Source: DATBDE01 sp036270095 (GTDB lineage Bacteria; Actinomycetota; Thermoleophilia; Solirubrobacterales; Solirubrobacteraceae). Taken from it: a stretch of 32,603 nt of DNA. This document shows positions 1-10,192 of the stretch, piece after piece. Made by a program: the position numbers and the translations under genes. The notes beneath the pieces were generated by a model. The model saw only the letters and a program-made list of their open reading frames with translations, was not told the DNA's origin and ran no database searches. The stretch covers positions 1 to 32,603 of the forward strand of contig DATBDE010000089.1 in the NCBI GenBank assembly GCA_036270095.1, given 5' to 3'. How positions within the stretch are numbered: the first letter of the stretch is position 1; each line of letters starts with the position of its first letter.

Positions 1-249
1 CGTCATCCCCGACCCGAGCACGGAAGCGAGCGAGTCCCACTGAGACGCCGCGCCATTGTCGGCTCACCAAACGCCTTCGCGAAGCGCCGTCACGCAAGCT
101 CGAGCGCCAGTCAGACCGCGCGAGACTGTCTCAATCGTTGAGGGATTGGGCGATCGATTGGGCCACGAGACTGCGAGTTGGCGCGTGACCACTGGCCCGG
201 ATCGCATACCACCAAGCCAATAACTTGCGAGTTGCAGGAAAGTCCTCTA

Positions 250-322
<73 letters not shown>

Positions 323-332
323 CTGCGCGGGT

Positions 333-338
333 CAGACT
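333..338 (+). promoter_or_regulatory. -10 box of the phosphodiesterase gene
   Basis: CAGACT (T6 and A2 of the TANNNT consensus kept) lies 8 nt before the GTG start at 347. This is the spacing expected of a leaderless transcript, and there is no Shine-Dalgarno sequence. Confidence 0.35.
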
Positions 339-339
339 A
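334..339 (-). promoter_or_regulatory. -10 box of tRNA-Arg
   Basis: TAGTCT on the minus strand fits the TANNNT -10 consensus and would place the transcript start about 5 nt upstream of the tRNA 5' end. It overlaps the CAGACT box of the plus-strand gene at 347. No convincing -35 is seen. Confidence 0.45.
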
Positions 340-346
340 GCGGCGC

Positions 347-838
347 GTGGTCGTCGCGATCATCTCCGACACCCATCTGCCGCGCGGGGCGCGGCGGCTC
401 CCCGACGACTGCGTCGCCCGGCTGCGCTCCGCCGACCTGATCCTGCACGCCGGAGACATCTCCACGGTCGCCGTCCTGCGCGAGCTCGAGGCGCTCGGGC
501 CGGCCGTCGCCGCCGTCCACGGCAACGTCGACGAGCCGGCGCTGACCGAGCTGCTGCCGGCCGAGCGCACGGTGGAGGCCGACCGAGCCCGCATCGCCCT
601 CACCCACGACGCCGGCCCAAAGACCGGCCGCCTGGGGCGCCTGCGCGCGCGCTTCTCCGCCGCCGACGCCGTCGTCTTCGGCCACTCGCACATCCCGCTG
701 CACGAGCGCGCGCCCGACGGCTTCCAGATCTTCAACCCCGGCAGCCCGACGGACCGGCGGCGCCAGCCGCGCCACACCATGGGGTGCGCGCGGACCGACG
801 CCGCGGGCGGGCTGGAGTTCGAGCTCGTCGAGCTTTAG
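347..838 (+). CDS. YfcE/MJ0936-type metallophosphoesterase
   Basis: This 163-residue protein is a calcineurin-like phosphodiesterase of the YfcE family, which hydrolyses phosphodiester bonds using two metal ions. The natural substrate of most members is unknown. The metal-binding signatures are in family order: SDTHLP near the N-terminus, HAGDIS about residue 35, HGNVDEP about residue 58 and FGHSHIP about residue 107, followed by NPGSP. The length is normal for the family. The GTG start lacks a Shine-Dalgarno sequence and follows a -10-like box by 8 nt. Its 3' end overlaps the convergent secreted-protein gene by 4 nt. The family call is secure; the substrate is not known. Confidence 0.9.
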   Translation: MVVAIISDTHLPRGARRLPDDCVARLRSADLILHAGDISTVAVLRELEALGPAVAAVHGNVDEPALTELLPAERTVEADRARIALTHDAGPKTGRLGRLRARFSAADAVVFGHSHIPLHERAPDGFQIFNPGSPTDRRRQPRHTMGCARTDAAGGLEFELVEL

Positions 839-1164
839 GGCTCGACCGTCGTCGCGGTCACCTTGACCGTGGCCGACTTCGAGGAGCTGTTGACGACCTT
901 GGCCTGGCAGACGGAGCCGCCCTGGGCCGAGCCCTTGGTGATCTTCACTTTGCTCTTGTCGCCGCTGGTCACGGAGGCCGAGCACTTGTACTTCGAGTTC
1001 CCGTTCTTGAGCGCGTCGGGATACGCCACGACGATCGTCTTGGTCGCGCCCTTGGCGACGGTGACGGTCTTGGACTTCGTCTTCGTCGCGGCGGCGGCGA
1101 CCGCCACGAGGGCGAGCGCGAGCACGGCGGCGAGTGCGACGGTGAGGAGGGAGCGTCGGGTCAT
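835..1164 (-). CDS. small secreted protein, function unknown
   Basis: The 109-residue product starts MTRRSLLTVALAAVLALALV, a typical signal peptide with an RR n-region and a long hydrophobic core, probably cut after the AAA near residue 26. The mature part of about 83 residues is rich in Lys, Thr, Ser and Val in alternating patterns (KTVTVAKGATKTIVVAYP, KSATVKVTATTVEP), which suggests a small beta-sandwich. It has two cysteines, in KYKCSAS and GSVCQAK, that could form one disulfide. I do not recognise a family. The ATG lies 6 nt after a TACGGT box, so the transcript is probably leaderless. The gene diverges from rnz across only 26 bp. Confidence 0.75.
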   Translation of the reverse strand: MTRRSLLTVALAAVLALALVAVAAAATKTKSKTVTVAKGATKTIVVAYPDALKNGNSKYKCSASVTSGDKSKVKITKGSAQGGSVCQAKVVNSSSKSATVKVTATTVEP

Positions 1165-1170
1165 GGCGCG

Positions 1171-1176
1171 ACCGTA
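1171..1176 (-). promoter_or_regulatory. -10 box of the secreted-protein gene
   Basis: TACGGT on the minus strand matches TANNNT and is 6 nt from the ATG at 1164. This suggests leaderless transcription. The rnz -10 box lies 1 nt away on the other strand. Confidence 0.45.
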
Positions 1177-1177
1177 C

Positions 1178-1183
1178 TACGCT
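1178..1183 (+). promoter_or_regulatory. -10 box of rnz
   Basis: TACGCT matches TANNNT and is followed by exactly 7 nt and the rnz ATG. No Shine-Dalgarno sequence is present, so the mRNA is probably leaderless. Confidence 0.5.
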
Positions 1184-1190
1184 CGCGCGT

Positions 1191-2147
1191 ATGGATTTGG
1201 AGGTGTTTTTCGCCGGTACGGCGGGGTCCGTGCCGACGGGTCGGCGCGGGATGCCGGCGCTGCTCGTACGGCGTGGGGGAGAGCGCATCCTGTTCGACTG
1301 CGGGGAGGGCACGCAGCGCCAGCTCGTTTCCTCGGTGGGCCTCGCCGACCTCGACGCGCTGTTCCTCACGCACTTCCATCTGGACCACTGGCTGGGCATC
1401 CCCGGCCTGCTCAAGACCTTCGCGCTGCGCGACCGCGACCGCCCGCTGACCATCAACGGGCCGCCCGGCCTGAGCAACCTCATGGGCATGCTGCGCCCGA
1501 TCGTCGGCAAGCTGCCCTACGACGTGAAGCTGGTCGAGCTCGAGGCCGGCGAGCCAATGCGCCACGACGGCTACGCCATCGCCCCGTTCCGCGTCGAGCA
1601 CCGGTCCACCCGCGCCTTCGGCTACGCGCTGGTCGAAGACGAGCGCCCGGGCGCCTTTGACCCGGTCGAGGCCCAGCGCCTGGGCGTGACGCCGGGTCCT
1701 GACTTCGGCCGCCTGCAGCGCGGCGAGCCCGTCGACGGCGTCGTCCCCGAGCAGGTCATGGGGCCGCCCCGCGCCGGGCGCAAGATCGTCCTCTCCGGCG
1801 ACACCGCGCCCAGCGACGCGGTCCGGGTCGCGGCCCACGAGGCCGACCTGCTCGTCCACGAGGCGACCTTCCTGGAGGAGGAGACCGAGCGCGCGGCGGA
1901 TACCGGCCACTCGACCGCGCGCCAGGCCGCCACCATCGCCCACGAGGCCAACGTGCGCATGCTCGCGCTCGTCCACCTCTCGACCCGCTACTTCGCGCGC
2001 GACGTGCGCGACGAAGCCTGCGCGACCTTCCCCAATACCGTCATCCCGCGCGACTTCGACGCCGTCGAGCTGCCGTTCCCCGAGCGCGGCGAGCCCCGCC
2101 TGATCCGCTGGGACGAGCGCGAGCCCGAGCCCGTCGAGGCAGGCTGA
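1191..2147 (+). CDS. rnz: ribonuclease Z (tRNA 3' endonuclease)
   Basis: This 318-residue enzyme of the metallo-beta-lactamase fold cuts 3' trailers from tRNA precursors so that CCA can be added or exposed. The start MDLEVFFAGTAGSVPT and the zinc motif THFHLDHWLG (H61, H63, D65, H66) are diagnostic of RNase Z/ElaC. The later metal ligands are in LSGDTAPSD and HEATF, and GHSTARQAA carries the family's conserved catalytic His. The length fits the short bacterial form. The nearby tRNA-Arg lacks an encoded CCA, the substrate type this enzyme handles. The ATG follows a -10 box by 7 nt with no Shine-Dalgarno sequence. A general arylsulfatase-like hydrolase is less likely given the motif spacing. 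Confidence 0.93.
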   Translation: MDLEVFFAGTAGSVPTGRRGMPALLVRRGGERILFDCGEGTQRQLVSSVGLADLDALFLTHFHLDHWLGIPGLLKTFALRDRDRPLTINGPPGLSNLMGMLRPIVGKLPYDVKLVELEAGEPMRHDGYAIAPFRVEHRSTRAFGYALVEDERPGAFDPVEAQRLGVTPGPDFGRLQRGEPVDGVVPEQVMGPPRAGRKIVLSGDTAPSDAVRVAAHEADLLVHEATFLEEETERAADTGHSTARQAATIAHEANVRMLALVHLSTRYFARDVRDEACATFPNTVIPRDFDAVELPFPERGEPRLIRWDEREPEPVEAG

Positions 2148-2192
2148 GGCATGAGCGTCTGAGCGCCACCGCGCTGCCGCCGCCGCCGTTGC

Positions 2193-2198
2193 TAGCCT
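2193..2198 (+). promoter_or_regulatory. -10 box of the pyr operon
   Basis: TAGCCT matches TANNNT and would start transcription near 2205, just at the foot of the PyrR-binding hairpin. No clear -35 is seen upstream in the GC-rich spacer. Confidence 0.45.
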
Positions 2199-2201
2199 GC
2201 G

Positions 2202-2252
2202 GAGCGTCGGTTCCTTTAACCCGGTCCCGTGAGACCAGGAAGGGGCACGCTC
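2202..2252 (+). promoter_or_regulatory. PyrR-binding RNA hairpin (pyr leader)
   Basis: The upper stem GGTC (2223-2226) pairs with GACC (2233-2236) and closes a CCGTGA hexaloop. Read as UCCCGUGAG, this matches the PyrR anti-antiterminator consensus UCCNGNGAG. CCTT (2213-2216) pairs with AAGG (2240-2243), and GAGCGT (2202-2207) pairs with ACGCTC (2247-2252) to form the base. No T-run terminator follows. The 3' arm contains the Shine-Dalgarno-like AGGAAGGGG, so PyrR binding would most simply hide the ribosome site, as reported for mycobacterial pyr operons. A GTG at 2229 lies inside the hexaloop. Confidence 0.85.
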
Positions 2253-2807
2253 ATAGACGTATCGGAAAAGGTCGTCCTCGACAGCGAGGCCATGCGCCGC
2301 ACACTCGTGCGGATCGGTCACGAGATCGTCGAAGGCAACGCAGATCGCGAGGTCGCCATCGTCGGCATCCACCGTCGCGGCGCCATCCTTGCCATGCGGC
2401 TGCACCAGCTCGTCTCCGACCTGCTGGACGAGAACCTGCCCCTCGGCGACATCGACATCGCGTTCTACCGCGACGACTTCGCCACGCGACCCCAGCACCC
2501 GGTCGTGCACGCCTCGCACTTGGACTTCGCGATAGCGCAGCGCACGGTCGTCGTGGTCGACGACGTCCTCTACACCGGCCGCACCGTGCGGGCGGCGATC
2601 GAGGCCCTGTTCGACTACGGCCGGCCCCAGCGGGTCCAGCTCGCCGTGCTCGCCGACCGCGGCCACCGCGAGCTGCCCATCCGTCCCGACTACGTCGGCA
2701 AGAACCTCCCCACCGCCCGGGCCGAGCGCGTCAACGTCCGGGTCGAGGAGCTCGACGGAATCGACGAGGTGACCATCACCCAGCCACAGGAGGCGCCCCT
2801 CGCATGA
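2229..2807 (+). CDS. pyrR: bifunctional pyr operon regulator / uracil phosphoribosyltransferase
   Basis: PyrR senses UMP/UTP, binds pyr leader RNA and also has weak uracil phosphoribosyltransferase activity. The PRPP loop VVVDDVLYTGRTVRAA is plain, as are AIVGIHRRGAILA, DIDIAFYRDDF and the C-terminal LADRGHRELPIRPDYVGKN. The body aligns well with the Bacillus protein from KVVLDSEAMRRTL onward. The start is doubtful. The only upstream canonical in-frame codon is GTG 2229, inside the PyrR hexaloop and with no Shine-Dalgarno sequence. ATA 2253 lies 7 nt after a strong AGGAAGGGG and would give 184 residues, near the family length. ATG 2292 would remove conserved residues. It is the first gene of the pyr operon and overlaps pyrB by 4 nt. 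Confidence 0.93.
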   Translation: MRPGRGTLIDVSEKVVLDSEAMRRTLVRIGHEIVEGNADREVAIVGIHRRGAILAMRLHQLVSDLLDENLPLGDIDIAFYRDDFATRPQHPVVHASHLDFAIAQRTVVVVDDVLYTGRTVRAAIEALFDYGRPQRVQLAVLADRGHRELPIRPDYVGKNLPTARAERVNVRVEELDGIDEVTITQPQEAPLA

Positions 2808-3760
2808 TGCATCTGCTCTCCATCGAGCCCCTGACCCGTGACGAGATCGAGCGCATCCTCGACCGCGCCGACTCCTTCGCCGAGGTCTCGGGACGCGAGA
2901 TCAAGAAGGTGCCGGCCCTGCGCGGCCGCACGGTGGTCAACCTGTTCTACGAGTCCTCCACTCGCACCTCGTCGAGCTTCGACCTGGCCGCCAAACGCTT
3001 GAGCGCCGACGTCGTCTCGGTGCGCAGCGCCGGCTCGGCGGTCGACAAGGGCGAGTCGCTCAAGGACACCATCCAGACGCTCTCGGCCTACGACCCGGCC
3101 GCCATCGTCATCCGCTCCCCGCACGTGGGCGCCGCCGAGCTGGTCACGCGCTGGACCCCGGCCGCGGTCGTCAACGCGGGCGACGGCAAGCACGAGCACC
3201 CGACCCAGGCGCTGCTCGACGTCTACACGCTGCGGCACAAGCTCGGGTCGCTCGAGGGGCGCTCGATCTGGATCGTCGGCGACGTCGCGCACTCGCGCGT
3301 GGCCCGCTCGAACATCCTCGCCTTCCGCAAGCTCGGCGCCGAGGTCACCGTGTGCGGCCCGCCCACGCTGCTGCCGCGCGGGATCGAGGCCCTCGGCTGC
3401 AAGGTCGCCTACAACCTCGACGACGGCCTCGCCGACGCCGACGTGGTCTACGCGCTGCGGATGCAGCGCGAGCGCATGACCGAGGCCTTCGTGCCCTCGC
3501 TGCGCGAGTACGCCGAGCGCTACCAGATCGACGGCCGCCGCCTGCAGCCGCGCCAGATCCTCATGCACCCCGGCCCGGTCAACCGCGGGGTCGAGCTCGC
3601 CCCCGAGGTCATCGACTCCCCGCAGGCGGTGATCGCCGCCCAGGTGCAGGCCGGTGTGGTGGTGCGCATGGCCGTCCTCTACGAGCTGCTCGCCCACGAC
3701 CCCGAGCCGGCGAGTGGACAGGCCGATCTCGGCGAGCGCCTGACCCCGCAGCCGGCATGA
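2804..3760 (+). CDS. pyrB: aspartate carbamoyltransferase catalytic subunit
   Basis: This 318-residue ATCase joins carbamoyl phosphate and aspartate to make carbamoyl aspartate, the first committed step of UMP synthesis. The carbamoyl-phosphate loop FYESSTRTSSSFDLAAKRL (S52-T53-R54-T55), GDGKHEHPTQALLD (H132) and LMHPGPVNRGVE are diagnostic and separate it from ornithine carbamoyltransferase. The ATG at 2804 overlaps the pyrR stop as ATGA, and AGGAGG lies 10 nt upstream; ATG 2807 is an in-frame alternative. No regulatory pyrI gene is present, as in other actinobacteria, where the catalytic trimer works alone or with dihydroorotase. Confidence 0.97.
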   Translation: MMHLLSIEPLTRDEIERILDRADSFAEVSGREIKKVPALRGRTVVNLFYESSTRTSSSFDLAAKRLSADVVSVRSAGSAVDKGESLKDTIQTLSAYDPAAIVIRSPHVGAAELVTRWTPAAVVNAGDGKHEHPTQALLDVYTLRHKLGSLEGRSIWIVGDVAHSRVARSNILAFRKLGAEVTVCGPPTLLPRGIEALGCKVAYNLDDGLADADVVYALRMQRERMTEAFVPSLREYAERYQIDGRRLQPRQILMHPGPVNRGVELAPEVIDSPQAVIAAQVQAGVVVRMAVLYELLAHDPEPASGQADLGERLTPQPA

Positions 3761-5088
3761 GCGCGCTGTCCCGCATGCCCGCAGCGCCCGCCGACCTGCT
3801 GGTCACCGGCGCCCACGTGCTCGACCCCCGCACGGACCTCGACCGCCGCATCGACGTACTCGTGCGCGGCGGCGAGATCGCCGAGCTGGGGGAGGGGCTG
3901 GCGGCCCCCGAGGGCGTCGAGACCGTCGACGCCGGCGGCACCAACCTGCTCCCCGCCTTTGTCGACCCGCACGTGCACCTGCGCGTCCCGGGCCAAGAGC
4001 ACAAGGAGGACATCGAGACCGGCACCCGCGCTGCCGCCGCGGGCGGGTTCTGCGCGATCATCGGCATGCCGAACACGTCGCCGCCGATCGACAGCGCCTC
4101 GGTGCTGCGCTCGGTGGCCGACCTGGCCGGCGTCCACGCCCGCGTTCCCGTCGGGTTCCTCGCCGCCGCCACCGTCGGCCAGCAGGGCCAGTCGCTGACC
4201 GAGATGGCCGAGCTGCGCGACGCCGGCGCGCTCGGGTTCACTGACGATGGCTTGCCGATCGCCAGCGCGAACATGCTGCGCCGGGCCCTGCAGTACCAGA
4301 AGCTCTGCGGCGGGGTGGTCGCCCTGCACGAGGAGGACCCGACGCTGTCGGGCGAGGGCGTCATGCACGAGGGCGCGGTCAGCGCCCTGCTCGGGCTGGC
4401 CGGCATCCCGTCGATCTCGGAGTCGACGATGATCGCCCGCGACGCCGCCATCGCCGCCTACGAGCACGGCCGCATCCACATCCAGCACCTCTCCGCCGAG
4501 ACGTCGGTCGAGGCGGTCGCCGCGGCCAAGGCGGCGGGCGTGCGCCTGACCGCCGAGGTCACCCCGCACCACCTGACGCTGACGGAAGAGGACGTCCGCG
4601 GCCTCGACACGGCGATGAAGTTCAACCCGCCCGCGCGGGCCGAGAGCGACCGGCTCGCCCTCGTCGAGGCCCTGCGCGACGGCACCGTCGACTGCTTCGG
4701 GACCGACCACGCCCCGCACGCGCCGCACGAGAAGGAGGTCCCCTTCGAGGAGGCGCTGATGGGGACGACCGGGCTCGAGACCGCGTTTGCCGCGCTCAAC
4801 ACGTGCCTGATCGAGCCCGGCATCCTGCCCCTGGGCCTGGTGGTCGAGCGGCTGACCGCCGGGGGCGCGCTGTTCGGGCTGCCGGTGCCGCGCATCGCCG
4901 TGGGCGAGCCCGCCAACCTCGCGTTGGTGGCGCTGGACCGGGTCTGGCGGCCGGTCGAGGCCGGCTACGAGAGCCGCTCGGAGAACTGCTGCTTCCACGA
5001 GCGCGAGCTCCGCGGGCGCGTGCTCATGACCGTCGCCGCCGGCGCCGTCGCCTACCGCGAGCGCAGCTTCGCCCTGTCGGCCGCATGA
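3757..5088 (+). CDS. pyrC: dihydroorotase
   Basis: This 443-residue class I dihydroorotase cyclises carbamoyl aspartate to dihydroorotate. It has the amidohydrolase metal motif VDPHVHLRVPG (H72, H74) and GFTDDG (D163/D164) at the position where related hydantoinases carry the carboxylated lysine. HEEDPTLSG and HIQHLSAE supply further ligands, and FGTDHAPHAPHEKE (D317) holds the catalytic Asp. The pattern of Asp in place of Lys is typical of type I enzymes such as those of Aquifex and Bacillus, not of E. coli PyrC. ATGA overlap with pyrB sets the start. It lies directly before carA, with which it also overlaps by 4 nt. Confidence 0.96.
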   Translation: MSALSRMPAAPADLLVTGAHVLDPRTDLDRRIDVLVRGGEIAELGEGLAAPEGVETVDAGGTNLLPAFVDPHVHLRVPGQEHKEDIETGTRAAAAGGFCAIIGMPNTSPPIDSASVLRSVADLAGVHARVPVGFLAAATVGQQGQSLTEMAELRDAGALGFTDDGLPIASANMLRRALQYQKLCGGVVALHEEDPTLSGEGVMHEGAVSALLGLAGIPSISESTMIARDAAIAAYEHGRIHIQHLSAETSVEAVAAAKAAGVRLTAEVTPHHLTLTEEDVRGLDTAMKFNPPARAESDRLALVEALRDGTVDCFGTDHAPHAPHEKEVPFEEALMGTTGLETAFAALNTCLIEPGILPLGLVVERLTAGGALFGLPVPRIAVGEPANLALVALDRVWRPVEAGYESRSENCCFHERELRGRVLMTVAAGAVAYRERSFALSAA

Positions 5089-6203
5089 CCACCTCGTTCG
5101 TCCTCCTCGAGGACGGGGCGCGGTTCGACGGCGAGGCCGTCGCCGCGCCCGGGCCGGTGACCGGCGAGGTCGTGTTCAACACGGCCATGTCCGGCTACCA
5201 GGAGGCGGTCACCGACCCGTCCTACGCGGGCCAGATCATCACCTTCACCTACCCCCACGTGGGCAACTACGGCGCGTCGGGCGAGGCCATGGAGTCCGAC
5301 CGCCCGCACGCGCGCGCGGTGATCATGCGCGCGGCCGTCAACGCCGAGGCTGCGGCCGGGGCCGAGCGCGGGTGGCTGGACTGGCTCAAGGACTGCGGCG
5401 TGCCCGCGATCACCGGCGTCGACACCCGCGCCCTGGTGCGCCACCTGCGCGACCGCGGCGCCATGCGCGGCGGCATCTTCGCGGCCGAGGTGCCCGAGGC
5501 CGAGGCCATGGAGCGCGTGCGAGCCGAGCCGCCGATGGCGGGCCAGGACCTCGCCCGCAGCGTGTCTCCGGACCGCATGAGCGAGGTCGGTGACGGCGAC
5601 GGACCGCGGATCGCGGCGCTGGATACGGGGATCAAGCTGTCGATCGTGCGCAACCTGGTCGCGCGCGGGGCCCGGGTCGCGCTGCACCCGTGCACGGCGG
5701 GGCCGGAGGAGCTCCTGGCCGGCGACCCCGACGCGATCTTCCTGGCCAACGGGCCCGGCGACCCGGCGGCGCTGGACTACGTCGTCGACACCGTCCGCGA
5801 GCTCGTCGGGCAGCGGCCGGTGTGGGGCATCTGCCTCGGTCACCAACTGCTGTGCCGGGCGGTCGGCCTCGACACCTTCAAGCTCCCGTTCGGGCACCGC
5901 GGCGCCAACCACCCGGTCAAGGACCTCGAGACCGGGCGCATCGAGATCACGTCGCAGAACCACGGGTTCGCCGTCCTCGGCCCCGACGGCGGCCAGCGCA
6001 TCGAGGCCGACGAGCCCGTGCGCTGGGAGACGGACTTCGGCGCCGCCGCCCTGAGCCACGTCAACCTCTACGACCGTACGGTGGAGGGCCTGACCCTGCT
6101 CGACGTTCGCGGGGGCACGGTCCAGTACCACCCCGAGGCCGGCCCAGGGCCGCACGACTCGCTGTACCTGTTCGATCGGTTCCTGGAACGGATAGCGGCA
6201 TGA
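5085..6203 (+). CDS. carA: carbamoyl-phosphate synthase small (glutaminase) subunit
   Basis: This 372-residue subunit hydrolyses glutamine and channels ammonia to CarB for carbamoyl phosphate synthesis. The N-terminal CPSase domain has VVFNTAMSGYQEAVTDPSY and GVPAITGVDTRALVRHLRD. The class I glutamine amidotransferase domain has NGPGDP, the nucleophile in GICLGHQ (C250), ITSQNHGFAV and QYHPEAGPGP (H349, E351), so the catalytic triad is complete. The ATG overlaps pyrC by ATGA. Carbamoyl phosphate also feeds arginine synthesis, but the operon context ties this copy to pyrimidines. It is unusual in being separated from carB by 156 nt holding a hairpin and a coupled small reading frame. Confidence 0.97.
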   Translation: MTTSFVLLEDGARFDGEAVAAPGPVTGEVVFNTAMSGYQEAVTDPSYAGQIITFTYPHVGNYGASGEAMESDRPHARAVIMRAAVNAEAAAGAERGWLDWLKDCGVPAITGVDTRALVRHLRDRGAMRGGIFAAEVPEAEAMERVRAEPPMAGQDLARSVSPDRMSEVGDGDGPRIAALDTGIKLSIVRNLVARGARVALHPCTAGPEELLAGDPDAIFLANGPGDPAALDYVVDTVRELVGQRPVWGICLGHQLLCRAVGLDTFKLPFGHRGANHPVKDLETGRIEITSQNHGFAVLGPDGGQRIEADEPVRWETDFGAAALSHVNLYDRTVEGLTLLDVRGGTVQYHPEAGPGPHDSLYLFDRFLERIAA

Positions 6204-6359
6204 AGCGGCCCAAGGAGCCGTTCGCCGATGCGCGGAGTGCCGGCCGAGGGCGCCGCACACAGCCGTCGCGTGTAGCTGCCCGCCCGCCGGGGCCGGTCTC
6301 CTGCACTCGAAGAGGACCCGGCGGGCGGGCCACCGTTCTCCCGATCCTGGCACCAACGC

Positions 6360-6367
<8 letters not shown>
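6200..6367 (+). CDS. small coupled reading frame between carA and carB
   Basis: A 55-codon frame begins MKRPKEPFADARSAGRGRRT. Its ATG overlaps the carA stop as ATGA, the junction type used throughout this operon, and its TAG stop at 6365-6367 lies 8 nt inside carB. The product is basic and rich in Arg, Pro and Gly, with no recognisable domain. It may be only a ribosome path: translation through it would open the strong 6278-6330 hairpin and deliver ribosomes to the carB start, which has no Shine-Dalgarno sequence. It could equally be chance in GC-rich DNA. Whether the peptide has a role is unknown. Confidence 0.3.
6278..6330 (+). promoter_or_regulatory. strong hairpin in the carA-carB gap
   Basis: GCCCGCCCGCCGGG (6278-6291) and CCCGGCGGGCGGGC (6317-6330) are perfect 14-bp complements around a 25-nt loop. 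There is no T-run, so it is not a standard intrinsic terminator. It could set a carA:carB ratio by RNA processing, pausing or translational coupling; that is inference. Confidence 0.6.
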
Positions 6368-9448
<3,081 letters not shown>

Positions 9449-9452
<4 letters not shown>

Positions 9453-10192
9453 GGCGCACGGCGACGGTGGTCGAGGCGCGCGAGGTCGGCGCCTACCGCT
9501 GGCTCGCCTGTAGCGACGACGGCCCCGCCCCACGGCCAGGGCAGTTCTACATGCTGGCTGCGGTCGAGGAGTGGGGAGGGGGAGACGGCGAGCGGCCCTT
9601 CCTCCCGCGCGCCTTCTCCTACCTCCGCGCAGGCGACGGCCGGGTCGAGTTCCTGTGGGAGGACGTCGGGCCGGGCACGCGCCGGCTCTCCGAGCTGCAG
9701 GCCGGCGACGGCCTCTGGCTGCTCGGCCCGCTCGGGAACGGCTTCACCGCGGCGCCCGGCCCGCTGCTCGTGGGCGGCGGCATCGGCATCGTCCCGCTGG
9801 CCTGCTGGCAGGACACGGTCGGCGGCCTGGCCCTGCTCGGCTTCCGCGACGAGCGCCACGCCGAGGCGGCCGAGCTGATGAGCGGCGAGGTCGAGCTCGC
9901 CACCGACGACGGCTCCTCCGGCCACGTTGGCTTCGTGACCGAACTGCTCGCCTCCGCGCTGGACCGCGACCCCGTCGTCACCGTCTACGCGTGCGGCCCG
10001 CCGCCGATGCTCGAGGGCGTGCGCGCGCTGTGCGCCGAGCGCGGCGTGCCCGCCCAGCTCGCACTCGAGTCGGGTATGGCTTGCGGGTTCGGGGCCTGCT
10101 TCGGCTGCGTCGTGCCCACGCGCACGGGCTACGTGCGCCTGTGCGTCGACGGCCCGGTGCTGGCGGCGGGCGAGCTGGAGGCCGTCGCGTGA
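9449..10192 (+). CDS. pyrK: dihydroorotate dehydrogenase electron-transfer subunit
   Basis: PyrK is the FAD and [2Fe-2S] subunit that passes electrons from PyrD to NAD+. The 247-residue protein has the FAD-binding PRAFSYL motif, the nucleotide-binding LLVGGGIGIVPLACW and VYACGPPPML, and the cluster signature GMACGFGACFGC with C212, C217, C220 and C232 (C-x4-C-x2-C-x11-C), which is diagnostic for PyrK. The GTG start at 9449 overlaps the carB stop as GTGA, and the 3' end overlaps pyrD the same way, so the two subunits are translationally coupled. Its presence means dihydroorotate oxidation is NAD-linked rather than quinone-linked. Confidence 0.95.

Noticed and set aside
1..249. Possible genes or attachment site beside the tRNA 3' end
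   Set aside because: No coding pattern, tRNA-end duplication or integrase is visible. A 9-nt direct repeat TGCGAGTTG (172-180, 226-234) is too short to mean much.
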